This document shows positions 32,052 to 39,424 of a DNA stretch of 64,000 nucleotides, piece by piece (within the stretch, counting starts at the first letter, position 1; every line of letters starts with the position of its first letter). The position numbers and the translations under genes were made by a program. The notes under the pieces are model-generated. The model made no database searches. It worked only from the letters and a program-made list of their open reading frames with translations, and was not told the DNA's origin. Source of the stretch: Prevotellaceae bacterium KH2P17 (GTDB taxonomy: Bacteria; Bacteroidota; Bacteroidia; Bacteroidales; Bacteroidaceae); assembly GCA_900199655.1 (NCBI GenBank), contig FZRE01000007.1:101371-165370 (forward strand), read 5' to 3'.

Positions 32052-33308
32052 TTATTTTACGTTTATCCTCACGCCCACCTGCAGGCTGAAACTGGTGGGG
32101 CGGTCCTTGTAGAGGTTGCTCACGCCGCTGCCGTTGTTGAAGTGATAGCTCACGCCGGGCTCCGCGTACAGGCCCAGAAAGGGCGTGGCCTTGTACTCAA
32201 TGCCTGCAGCAGCGGTGGCAGAGAACTGCGGACGGCCCTCCGTTACCTTCTCCGAGGTGGCCTGCCTGGGCTCGCCCCTGACCGAGCGGACCGTTTCGGC
32301 CTTGCCGCTCACCAGCTTTTCCACCTCGCCACCTGCACTCACGTAAACGTGCAGGGGGCCGCCATGCCACAAGCTGTAGGCTGCCGAGAGCGGCACTCCC
32401 ACGTAGTGCAGCCGCTGGTGGGTCGTTTGGCTCTCGGTGCCGTTGGTGCGCGTGATGTCGGTAGACAGCCTGCTGTAGTCCACGCCGCTGCGTAGGCTCC
32501 AGCGGTTGGTGAGCCGATAGCCTACCGATACGCCCACCCGCACGGGCTGGCGGTGGTGGGTCTCGGTTCTGGAGGGTTCAGCATCAAAGAGCAGTGCATT
32601 GTGTCCGCGGCCCGACATGTCGGCAGTGTAGGCGCCGTAGGGGTCGGCAGCAGCCAGCAGCACGCCCTGTGCGGCCCCATTGGTGCCCGCCATCACGCCG
32701 CCATAACCGGCACCCACAGAGAGACGGGAGGGGCCGGCAGCAGCGTTGCGGGCAGTAGGCAGCAGGGCGGGTGCATCCTGGTACCATCCGTCCCGGTGCT
32801 GTTTCCGGGTCTGACGGGGCAGGGTCTCCTGCCTGGGAACAGGCGTAACGGAGGGTTCCGAGCATGCCGGCAGACTGTCGGAGACCGATGGCGCGAGTAC
32901 CGCCGCAATGTGTTCGGCGGCAGACGGATGTTCTCCGCCGGTCGCGGCAGCCAGCTGCCGCGGCGTGCCCACAGCCGTTTCGTAGGCCGGAAGCTGTACG
33001 GGAGCCGGGACATCAGCGGCCTGCGGAACCGACGGAGCTGCGGAACCGCCCGGGCGCTGCGCCACTTCGGCCGGCTGGTCGTGGCGCAGGGGGAGGCCCG
33101 TGAGCAGCCACGCCACGGCTGCCACCACGGCTGCTGTCGCCGCGCCACGCCTCACCCACGGCCACACAGCCGTGCGGCGGGCAGGCCGGACGGGAACCGC
33201 GCCACGGCGTGCCATCTCACGCTGCACGTCGGAAAGCAGCCCCTCGGGGGCTTGCCGTTCGTAGTCCTGCATGCGGTCGTGCATGTTCTTTATCCATTCT
33301 TGCTTCAT
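32052..33308 (-). CDS. Trans-envelope protein: cytosolic tail, inner-membrane helix, linker and outer-membrane beta-barrel
   Basis: 418 residues. Residues 1-48 are charged and cytosolic-looking (MKQEWIKNMHDRMQDYERQA). One hydrophobic helix (about 50-72) has no cleavage site. A proline/alanine-rich linker (about 75-190) follows. From about 193 (RLSVGAGYGGVMAG) amphipathic strands alternate to the end (SLQVGVRINVK), as in small PorT-like outer-membrane barrels. The gene begins five bases after an ECF sigma factor, which suggests that the cytosolic tail is the sigma factor's partner (anti-sigma) and the barrel a surface sensor; that is inference. Related sigma-linked barrels are common in Bacteroidetes without known function. 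Confidence 0.7.
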   Translation of the reverse strand: MKQEWIKNMHDRMQDYERQAPEGLLSDVQREMARRGAVPVRPARRTAVWPWVRRGAATAAVVAAVAWLLTGLPLRHDQPAEVAQRPGGSAAPSVPQAADVPAPVQLPAYETAVGTPRQLAAATGGEHPSAAEHIAAVLAPSVSDSLPACSEPSVTPVPRQETLPRQTRKQHRDGWYQDAPALLPTARNAAAGPSRLSVGAGYGGVMAGTNGAAQGVLLAAADPYGAYTADMSGRGHNALLFDAEPSRTETHHRQPVRVGVSVGYRLTNRWSLRSGVDYSRLSTDITRTNGTESQTTHQRLHYVGVPLSAAYSLWHGGPLHVYVSAGGEVEKLVSGKAETVRSVRGEPRQATSEKVTEGRPQFSATAAAGIEYKATPFLGLYAEPGVSYHFNNGSGVSNLYKDRPTSFSLQVGVRINVK

Positions 33309-33313
33309 CTCTG

Positions 33314-33868
33314 TTACTCCTTGTTGTTATACTCCTTTATCATACGTGCCAAGAGGTTCTTTGCCTTGTGGAATTGAGAGGCCGAAGTGTCGGGCTTGAT
33401 GTTCAGCATCTGTGCTATTTCGCGATGGCTCCTGCCCTCCATGACGTAGAGGTTGAACACGGCCCGGTAGCCGGGTGGCAGCCTGCGCAGCAGCCGCAGG
33501 ATGACTTCGGCCGGCAGGTTGTCCACGTCGGGCTCCTCGTCGGGCGTGTCGGGCAGTTCAGCTTCGGTGCTCACAAGCCCCGATGCAGCCTCCCGGCGCA
33601 GGAAGGTAAGCGCCTCGTTCACCACGATACGCGTCATCCAGGCCTTGAGCGAGCCCTCGCCGCGATAGCTGAATGAACCTATCCGCGTGAATATCTTGAT
33701 GAAACTCTCCTGCAAAACGTCCTTCAGGTCGTCGTCGGCAGAGACATAACGGGAGCCTACACCAGTCAGATAACCGGCGTACCTGTCGTACAGTTCGTTC
33801 ATGGCCGAGGCCTTTCCCTCTGCCATCTGGCGCACGAGGCGCTGCTCCGTCAGTGAACCTGATTTCAT
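33314..33868 (-). CDS. ECF RNA polymerase sigma factor
   Basis: 184 residues. Region 2 reads LKDVLQESFIKIFTRIGSF with ...GSLKAWMTRIVVNEALTFLRR; region 4 has LPPGYRAVFNLYVMEGRSHREIAQML, a helix-turn-helix. No regulatory extension. It is the first gene of a two-gene operon with the trans-envelope protein, and starts 78 bases behind the NigD-like gene on the same strand. The target promoters are unknown. Confidence 0.95.
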   Translation of the reverse strand: MKSGSLTEQRLVRQMAEGKASAMNELYDRYAGYLTGVGSRYVSADDDLKDVLQESFIKIFTRIGSFSYRGEGSLKAWMTRIVVNEALTFLRREAASGLVSTEAELPDTPDEEPDVDNLPAEVILRLLRRLPPGYRAVFNLYVMEGRSHREIAQMLNIKPDTSASQFHKAKNLLARMIKEYNNKE

Positions 33869-33873
33869 GTTGT

Positions 33874-33910
33874 TTAAAACCAGGAGGCCGGCTTGCCGCC
33901 ATCCTCCCGG
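33874..33910 (-). terminator. Hairpin between the NigD-like and ECF sigma genes
   Basis: CCGGGAGG and CCTCCTGG arms (33903-33910 and 33880-33887) with inner GGC/GCC pairing, followed on the minus strand by TTTT. It could end the NigD-like transcript or attenuate into the sigma gene. Confidence 0.5.
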
Positions 33911-33946
33911 TTCCTTGTTGCTGTCTCTCTTCTTGCTTTTTGGCGT

Positions 33947-34630
33947 TTACCGCGAGCGATACTTGAAGGTAGCGCTCTTCGGGCCGCTGAACGACTCCCA
34001 CTTCAGCGTCAGGTCAACCGTCTGGCCATGCGTATCGGGCAGGTCGTTGAGGCGGAAAGCTATCATGCCGTCGCCCGTACGGCCGCCCGTATCGCCCTTG
34101 GCATCGTGGTACAGCACCACCTCGTAGGGACTGCTGCCCCTGACCAGGTTGAGCACATGCGTGCTGCCGTTGCCGAAGTAGGTGCGGAAGCGGATGGTGA
34201 GGTATCCGTCTTCCACCACCGTAGCCCAGTCTCTTACAATCTCAACGGGGTCGGTGCCGTAGGTGGCAGCGTTCTGTGCGCCCATGTCGGCAGCCATCGG
34301 CTTGGTGCGGATGGTGTCAATCCAGTTCACAAACACATTCTTGGCCGTTCCCTGTTGGGGCACCTGCTCGCTTTCCTTGGGCTCCCGGTAGTTGACGAAG
34401 GCCCGCAGTTCCTTGCTGCCATAGGGCGACTGCTTCATGTTGACGGCCCACAGGGTGGTGCTGTCGTCCAGCTGCAGGAGCAGCCCCGATGGCTGCGGCT
34501 TGAGCGTTACCACGGCATTGGGGTAGTAGAGGGCGTTGTTCTCGTCGTCGTCATCATCGAGACACGACTGTAAACTCATGGTTGCGGCAAGGGCGGCAAT
34601 GCCCAGTGCCATCATCTTCAGGTATTTCAT
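33947..34630 (-). CDS. NigD-like lipoprotein
   Basis: 227 residues from the ATG at 34630. The lipoprotein signal ends LQSCLDDDDDE, with acidic residues after the cysteine pointing to surface export. An N-terminal beta-domain (NAVVTLKPQPSGLLLQLDDSTTLWAVN) and a C-terminal beta-rich domain ending in KWESFSGPKSATFKYRS match the NigD-like group of Bacteroidales lipoproteins; named after the nisin-like immunity annotation, they have no settled function. It is divergent from the DUF4840-like gene. Confidence 0.8.
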   Translation of the reverse strand: MKYLKMMALGIAALAATMSLQSCLDDDDDENNALYYPNAVVTLKPQPSGLLLQLDDSTTLWAVNMKQSPYGSKELRAFVNYREPKESEQVPQQGTAKNVFVNWIDTIRTKPMAADMGAQNAATYGTDPVEIVRDWATVVEDGYLTIRFRTYFGNGSTHVLNLVRGSSPYEVVLYHDAKGDTGGRTGDGMIAFRLNDLPDTHGQTVDLTLKWESFSGPKSATFKYRSR

Positions 34631-34790
34631 ATTCTTCTCCTTTATATTAACGTACTTCTGCCTTATAAATGTCAGACGCATGGGAAAACTTGCCCGGGAA
34701 CGCAGACTTTAACTTTTATTAGATAAAAATGAAGCAAGGATTTGGCCAAACGCGCATTTTAAACACAGAAACTTTAAAGAACAAACAGAC

Positions 34791-35393
34791 ATGAAAAGAC
34801 TTAAATTCATTACCGCGGCTATGGCCTGCGTGGCCGTGTTAGGGTTTACATTCGCCTCGTGCGACGACGATGACGAGGTACATCAGCTCACCCAACAGGA
34901 AAAAGAGACTGCCTTCAACGCCGTGAAGGGCGACTACAACGGCAAGCTCACTGTTCCGCAGAAGGAAGGAACGCCCGGAACAGGGCAGCCGCAGACGAGA
35001 GACATCAGCTGGAGCATTACCGCTCAGGACGCCATGACCATACACCAGTTCCCCATGGACCTGCTGGCCGAGTACGTAACCAACGACAAGGTAAAGCAGG
35101 CACTGGCAGCTGCAGCTCCGCAGGACATCAAGTGCAGCATCGGCTTCTACAGCGTTTCGCCCGCCGGTTTCCTCATTAATCCAACCCCGCCGCAGCTCGA
35201 ACTCACCCTCGACGGCACCCCGCACAAGGTTCAGGTGGCCTTCTTCATCAACAGCAACTACTCCTTCGGCCACCTCATCAACGGCGACAAGACGCTGCAA
35301 ATGCAGATTGTGGAGGCCGACATCTATGTAGACGGCCAGCCCATGAGCTACCTGCAAAACGGCGTTCCGTTTGTGATGACGGCCCAGAAATAG
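34791..35393 (+). CDS. DUF4840-like lipoprotein
   Basis: 200 residues. The signal ends TFASCDDDDE, a lipoprotein cysteine followed by acidic residues for surface exposure. The rest starts VHQLTQQEKETAFNAVKGDYNGKL, the hallmark opening of DUF4840 proteins of Bacteroidales, with about eight short strands. No enzymatic motif. It has its own strong terminator. The 160 bases before it have no clear TAnnTTTG box. Confidence 0.8.
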   Translation: MKRLKFITAAMACVAVLGFTFASCDDDDEVHQLTQQEKETAFNAVKGDYNGKLTVPQKEGTPGTGQPQTRDISWSITAQDAMTIHQFPMDLLAEYVTNDKVKQALAAAAPQDIKCSIGFYSVSPAGFLINPTPPQLELTLDGTPHKVQVAFFINSNYSFGHLINGDKTLQMQIVEADIYVDGQPMSYLQNGVPFVMTAQK

Positions 35394-35440
35394 GCTCCCC
35401 TCAAGCCTGATGAAGCAAAAAACAGAACCAGTACATCCCT

Positions 35441-35487
35441 GCCCCGCCTCGCTTCTGCCGCAAGCATGAAGCCCGGCGGGGCTTTTT
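35441..35487 (+). terminator. Terminator of the DUF4840-like gene
   Basis: GCCCCGCC (35441-35448) pairs with GGCGGGGC (35475-35482), followed by TTTTT. Confidence 0.85.
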
Positions 35488-35546
35488 GTTGGGTCGAAGA
35501 TACATTTTTCAGGCATCAGGATGGCGGCTTTTTCGGCAGAAATGCG

Positions 35547-35554
35547 TATCTTTG
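35547..35554 (+). promoter_or_regulatory. -7 box of the flavodoxin-fold gene
   Basis: TATCTTTG, about 170 bases before the ATG at 35725; the -33 element is not clear. It implies a long leader. Confidence 0.5.
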
Positions 35555-35561
35555 GGCTCGT

Positions 35562-35610
35562 AACGACAAACCGGCAAACGGGCGTTAGGCAACCTGTCGC
35601 TATCCCGACA
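35562..35610 (+). promoter_or_regulatory. Possible structured 5' leader of the flavodoxin-fold gene
   Basis: Three adjacent hairpins start close to the predicted transcript start: AACG/CGTT (35562-35586) enclosing CCG-GCAAA-CGG, a small AGG-CAA-CCT (35587-35595), and TGTCG/CGACA (35595-35610). I do not recognise a riboswitch class. Confidence 0.3.
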
Positions 35611-35724
35611 ACCCTTATACGCTGCGCCCTCCGCTTCAGAGTGACGGGCAGGGGCTATGCAGAAGACAGCTTCAACACCTACTGGCGCGGCAAGAAAGTA
35701 AACTGATTATCATACAAAAACAGA

Positions 35725-36393
35725 ATGGAAACAAGCAAGAAGAAGGCGCTGTTCATCAACGGCAGCCCCAGGAAGAACAAGAACACGGCACAACTGCTGC
35801 TCAAAGCCATGGAAGGCGCGCAGGCTGCCGGTGCCGAAACGGAGTTCATTAACCTATATGACGTGAAGTACCGGGGCTGCATGAGCTGCTTTGCCTGCAA
35901 GCTCAAGGGCAAGAACACGGGCCTGTGCTCCTACAAGGACGACCTGCACGAGGTGCTTGCCAAGGCCGTGGAGGCCGATGTACTGGTAGTAGGTTCGCCC
36001 GTGTATTGCAGCTATCCCTCGGCCATGTTGCGCGGTTTCATGGAGCGGTTGGTGTTTCCGGCCGTCAACTATTCCGACTATCAGCATCCTGTTGTGCACA
36101 AGCAGCTGCGCAGTGCGACCATTTACACGATGAATTGTCCGTCAGAAGAAGTCTACAAGCAGATAGGCTACGACGTGCTTCTGGGTGAGAACGCCCGCCA
36201 GTTGGGCATATTCGGCCCCACGGAGACGCTCTGCTCGCTCGATACCTACCAGTTCAACGACTACAGCCGCTACGAAACGGCCCAGCTCAACGAGCCCCGC
36301 AAGGCCGCCCGTAAGGCCAACGAGTTCCCTCGCGACTTGCAGAAAGCCTACGAACTCGGCCGCCGCCTGGTTCTTGCCGACAAGGCATTGTAA
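35725..36393 (+). CDS. NAD(P)H-dependent FMN reductase / iron-sulfur flavoprotein-like
   Basis: 222 residues of flavodoxin fold. The FMN phosphate loop NGSPRKNKNTAQ is at 12-23, followed by GCMSCFACKLKG with a CxxCxxC-like pair and the VVGSPVYCSYPSAMLRGFMERL segment typical of the family. Members reduce flavins, quinones or nitro/azo compounds in the cytosol. A 16-bp-stem terminator follows at once. The unusually long leader upstream suggests post-transcriptional control, which is not proven. Confidence 0.9.
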   Translation: METSKKKALFINGSPRKNKNTAQLLLKAMEGAQAAGAETEFINLYDVKYRGCMSCFACKLKGKNTGLCSYKDDLHEVLAKAVEADVLVVGSPVYCSYPSAMLRGFMERLVFPAVNYSDYQHPVVHKQLRSATIYTMNCPSEEVYKQIGYDVLLGENARQLGIFGPTETLCSLDTYQFNDYSRYETAQLNEPRKAARKANEFPRDLQKAYELGRRLVLADKAL

Positions 36394-36394
36394 C

Positions 36395-36438
36395 GAGAAC
36401 GCACCATCCGCTCGTTACGGATGGTGCGTTCTCATTTT
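36395..36438 (+). terminator. Terminator of the flavodoxin-fold gene
   Basis: A perfect 16-bp stem, GAGAACGCACCATCCG with CGGATGGTGCGTTCTC (36395-36433), followed by ATTTTGT. Confidence 0.92.
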
Positions 36439-36453
36439 GTATTCAGCCACAAC

Positions 36454-36483
36454 CCTCCCCTCCTTCGGAGGGGTCGGGGGAGG
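36454..36483. terminator. CCTCCCC hairpin at the end of the sigma-70 gene
   Basis: CCCCTCC-TTC-GGAGGGG stem-loop inside a larger CCTCCCC...GGGGGAGG frame, directly behind the stop of the minus-strand sigma gene. It may serve as its terminator and is related in sequence to the CCCTCC hairpins near 31600-31720. Confidence 0.55.
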
Positions 36484-36485
36484 TT

Positions 36486-37178
36486 TTATTTCTCCTTCTT
36501 CAGCTTTCTCAGCGCCTTGTCGCGTATCTGCCGCACACGTTCACGCTTCATTCCGGTGGCTCCCGCAATCTCTGCCATAGTCTGACGGTCGGTTCCGATG
36601 CCGTAAATGGCGGTGATGACGGCTCGCTCACGCTCGTCGAGCCGGTCCAGTCGGCGGGCCACGAGCTCGCTGTCCATGCTGCGGCTCAGCTGCTCGTCGG
36701 CCTGCGGGGCATCCTTATCGGCCAGCACATGCAACAGACTGATGGTGTTGTGGCTGCCCTCCGGTATGGGCGCTTCGATGGAGCGGGGCATCTTCTGCTT
36801 CTCGTTGGCGTTGGTTCTCTCGCCTTGCGGCACGTGGTAGAGCCCTACCTGCTGGTCGATGGCGGCCTCGATGGCCTGCCTCACGTAAGTGGAAGCGAAG
36901 CTGACGAAGCGCGTTCCGCGGGCTGCATCAAACTTGCCGGCAGCTTTCAGCAGGCCTACGTTGCCCTCGCTGATGAGGTCTTCGAGCGGCAGACCGCGGT
37001 CGCGGTACTGCTTGGCCACGTAAATAACATAGCGCAGGTTGGCCTGTGCCAGCTTTCCTACGGCGCTGTCGTCGCCTGCCTGGATGCGTTCGGCGAGCTT
37101 CTTTTCATCTTCTTCGCTGAGTGTAGTTTGCTGGGCTACCTCTTCAAAATATGGGTCGAGTGGACGTTTGCTGTTCAT
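36486..37178 (-). CDS. Sigma-70 family RNA polymerase sigma factor (region 1.1-less)
   Basis: 230 residues. Regions 1.2-2 (DPYFEEVAQQTTLSEEDEKKLAERI; LISEGNVGLLKAAGKFDAARGTRFVSFASTYVRQAI), region 3 and region 4 (TMAEIAGATGMKRERVRQIRDKALRKL) are all present, so it is a primary- or group 2-type sigma without region 1.1. The Bacteroidetes primary sigma is normally about 285 residues with the same order; this one is shorter, so it may be a second, alternative sigma. It lies apart from serB by a repeat. Confidence 0.93.
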   Translation of the reverse strand: MNSKRPLDPYFEEVAQQTTLSEEDEKKLAERIQAGDDSAVGKLAQANLRYVIYVAKQYRDRGLPLEDLISEGNVGLLKAAGKFDAARGTRFVSFASTYVRQAIEAAIDQQVGLYHVPQGERTNANEKQKMPRSIEAPIPEGSHNTISLLHVLADKDAPQADEQLSRSMDSELVARRLDRLDERERAVITAIYGIGTDRQTMAEIAGATGMKRERVRQIRDKALRKLKKEK

Positions 37179-37188
37179 TGGTTGGTGT

Positions 37189-37260
37189 GGGTGTTAGGTG
37201 GTGGGTGATAGGTGATAAACGGATGGGTGAATGGGTGTTAGGTGGTGGGTGATAGGTGAT
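37189..37260. repeat. 28-bp direct repeat, two copies 44 bp apart (family E)
   Basis: A 28-bp unit beginning GGGTGTTAGGTGGTGGGTGA lies at 37189-37216 and 37233-37260. Related CCATCACCC runs occur at 12016-12067. It fills the gap between serB and the sigma factor. Confidence 0.85.
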
Positions 37261-37275
37261 GAGGAGGAGCGCGGC

Positions 37276-38508
37276 TCAGGCGTTCTTCATCAGGTCGCCC
37301 AGGTATGAGTCCTTGAAGCCGAGGAAGTAGAGCACGCCGTCAAGCCCCATGCTGTTGATGCTCTGCTGCGCGTTGGCTACCACGCGGGGCTTGGCATGGA
37401 AGGCGATGCCGAGGCCCGCCTCGCTTATCATGGGCAGGTCGTTGGCGCCGTCGCCCACGGCAATGGTCTGGGCAAGGTTTATCTTCTCAACTTGCGCAAT
37501 GAGCCTCAGCAGCTCTGCCTTGCGGTGTCCGTCGACCACCTCGCCTATGTACCGGCCGGTCAGTCGGCCCTCCTCGTCTATCTCCAGTTCGTTGGCATAC
37601 ACGTAATCGATGCCGTATTTCTTGCGCAGAAACTCGCCGAAGTAGGTAAAACCGCCCGAGAGGATGGCTATCTTGTAGCCACTCGTCTTGAGCACGGCCA
37701 TGAGTCGGTCCACGCCCTCGGTAATAGGCATGTGCTCGGCTATGTCCTGCATCACCCCTGCATCGAGCCCCTTGAGCAGTGCCACGCGCTCGGTAAAGCT
37801 CTGGCGAAAGTCTATCTCGCCCCTCATGGCGCGCTCCGTAATGGCCCGCACCTGTGCACCCACGCCGGCGCGTTCGGCCAGTTCGTCTATACACTCGGTC
37901 TGTATGAGTGTTGAGTCCATATCAAAACAGATGAGACGGCGCATCCTTCGGTACATGTCATCTCGCTGGAAAGAGAAGTCGATGCCCAGTTCCTGCGCCA
38001 ACTTCATCAGCTCCGCCTGCATGTCTTCAGTGTTTGTAGGCGTTCCGCGCAGTGAGAATTCGATGCAGGCGCGCACGTTCCGCTCCGGGTGCAGGATGCT
38101 CTGCCGACCCGTGAGGCGCTTGATGGAGTCGATGTTGAGCCCCTGCTCAGCTATGATTTTGGTGGCCGCGGCTATCTGCTGGGCCGAGAGGCTGCGCCCG
38201 ATGACGGTGAGGATGTAGCGGTTCTTGCCCTGCCGGTTCACCCAGTCTTCGTATTCAGCGTCGCCAACGGGCGAGAAGCCGATGTTTACCTGCAGCTCGG
38301 TGGCCTTGAAAAGCAGCTCCTTCATGACCTGACCGGAGTTACGCTCGTTGATGCGGATAAGGATTCCGAGCGAGAGCGTGGCGTGTATGTCGGCCTGACC
38401 GATGTCGAGTATCTGGGCATCGTACTTTGCCAGTATCTCCATAGCCGATGCCGTAAGCCCCGGCCTGTCCTGTCCGGTAATGCGGATGAGTATCTGTTCT
38501 TCCTTCAT
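37276..38508 (-). CDS. serB: Phosphoserine phosphatase with N-terminal ACT domains
   Basis: 410 residues. Two ACT-type domains (about 1-85 and 95-175; RITGQDRPGLTASAMEIL) precede the HAD phosphatase domain with nucleophile motif CFDMDSTL (Asp196/Asp198), ILSGGF motif II, and GDGANDLPM motif III. It makes L-serine from phosphoserine; ACT domains usually give feedback sensing of amino acids. The ATG at 38508 starts directly at MKEEQILIR; an upstream in-frame ATG would overlap the MaoC gene. Confidence 0.95.
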   Translation of the reverse strand: MKEEQILIRITGQDRPGLTASAMEILAKYDAQILDIGQADIHATLSLGILIRINERNSGQVMKELLFKATELQVNIGFSPVGDAEYEDWVNRQGKNRYILTVIGRSLSAQQIAAATKIIAEQGLNIDSIKRLTGRQSILHPERNVRACIEFSLRGTPTNTEDMQAELMKLAQELGIDFSFQRDDMYRRMRRLICFDMDSTLIQTECIDELAERAGVGAQVRAITERAMRGEIDFRQSFTERVALLKGLDAGVMQDIAEHMPITEGVDRLMAVLKTSGYKIAILSGGFTYFGEFLRKKYGIDYVYANELEIDEEGRLTGRYIGEVVDGHRKAELLRLIAQVEKINLAQTIAVGDGANDLPMISEAGLGIAFHAKPRVVANAQQSINSMGLDGVLYFLGFKDSYLGDLMKNA

Positions 38509-38539
38509 CTTCAGCCCTTTCGCCTTTTGATGGGTATGT

Positions 38540-39004
38540 TCATTCAAAATAGTAGAGGAAAGTTGCCACGCCCTCGAGTGCCGGCTTGCGGTCTCCTTCT
38601 ATCTCGATGGCGAAATTTATCTGTGCCTTGCAGATGCCGCGCAGGTTCTCTATCGCCTGCAGTGTGGCCGCCAGGCGCACGCGGCTGCCCGTGATGACCG
38701 GCTTGCCGAAGCGCATCTTGTCCATGCCATAGTTCACCATCATCTTCAGGTTGTGCACCTCGATAATCTGTCCCCACATATAGGGCAGCAGCGAGAGCGT
38801 GAGGTAGCCGTGCGCGATGGTGCTCTTGTAGGGGCTTTCGGCCTTGGCCCGCGCCGTGTCAACGTGTATCCACTGGTGGTCGAGCGTAGCGTCGGCAAAG
38901 AGGTTGATGCGTTCCTGGTCTACCGTGAGCCACTCCGAGGTGCCGAGTTGCTGGCCGAGGTGGGCGGCGAACTCATCGTAGGAATTGATAATCAGCTTTT
39001 CCAT
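38540..39004 (-). CDS. MaoC-like (R)-enoyl-CoA hydratase-fold protein
   Basis: 154 residues, hot-dog fold. The hydratase motif TIAHGYLTLSLLPYMW (about 66-80) and the upstream DATLDHQWIHVDTARA with the Asp/His pair are clear. Such proteins hydrate short enoyl-CoA substrates. It is followed after 31 bases by serB on the same strand, but functional linkage is not evident. Confidence 0.9.
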   Translation of the reverse strand: MEKLIINSYDEFAAHLGQQLGTSEWLTVDQERINLFADATLDHQWIHVDTARAKAESPYKSTIAHGYLTLSLLPYMWGQIIEVHNLKMMVNYGMDKMRFGKPVITGSRVRLAATLQAIENLRGICKAQINFAIEIEGDRKPALEGVATFLYYFE

Positions 39005-39040
39005 TTCGATTTGTTTATGATTTGTTGTCTATATCTTATG

Positions 39041-39071
39041 CAAAGATACAGAGGAATTTCCGAACATCCAA
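39041..39071 (-). promoter_or_regulatory. Promoter of the MaoC-serB operon
   Basis: Minus strand: TTG (39069-39071), 20 bases, TATCTTTG (39041-39048), 37 bases before the ATG at 39004. Confidence 0.7.
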
Positions 39072-39180
39072 ATGAATTTCACATTTTCCCACTCGCGTCC
39101 GCCGGCCAGCTGCCGCAGTGCAGCCAGCGTGCAGCCGGGGTGAGAAAGCCGGCAAGCAAGGGCGCCGGAAGCATGAAGCG

Positions 39181-39252
39181 GGAACTTTCGACAGGTGTCG
39201 AACGATTGTGTGACAACTGTCGAATTCATGTGCGACAAGTGTCGAAAGTTCC
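39181..39252. repeat. Family A repeat, copy 3
   Basis: 72 bp with dyads at 39189-39200 (CGACAGGTGTCG), 39211-39222 (TGACAACTGTCG) and 39233-39244 (CGACAAGTGTCG), 22 bp apart, framed by GGAACTTTCG and CGAAAGTTCC. It lies between divergent genes. Its right flank (CGAAGGATAGTTTCAAGC) looks like half of a family C element. Confidence 0.9.
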
Positions 39253-39376
39253 CGAAGGATAGTTTCAAGCTCCCCGGGCGCCCCGTGTGAGACGCCGGAA
39301 ACGGGTCGTCGGCACCGACTTCTGCCCCGAGGCGAGATTTCCGCCGCCCGATGTGCACGGTTTGGAAAATAAATCG

Positions 39377-39384
39377 TACCTTTG
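39377..39384 (+). promoter_or_regulatory. -7 box of the second GH20 gene
   Basis: TACCTTTG, 40 bases before the ATG at 39425; a TTTG lies only 12 bases upstream. Confidence 0.45.
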
Positions 39385-39424
39385 TACCTATGATGCCCCG
39401 CGGGGCCAAAAACAAGACCTGAAC

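Noticed and set aside
32553..33377. 274-codon plus-strand frame across the barrel gene
   Set aside because: Antisense to the trans-envelope protein and the end of the sigma gene; arginine/glycine-rich shadow.
35521..35706. 61-codon frame before the flavodoxin-fold gene
   Set aside because: It starts upstream of the predicted -7 box and covers the candidate structured leader; no conserved features.
36395..36438. Possible tRNA-like or attachment-site structure
   Set aside because: It is a simple perfect stem-loop with a T-rich tail, that is a terminator; no cloverleaf arms or CCA-end pattern. I saw no tRNA anywhere in the window.
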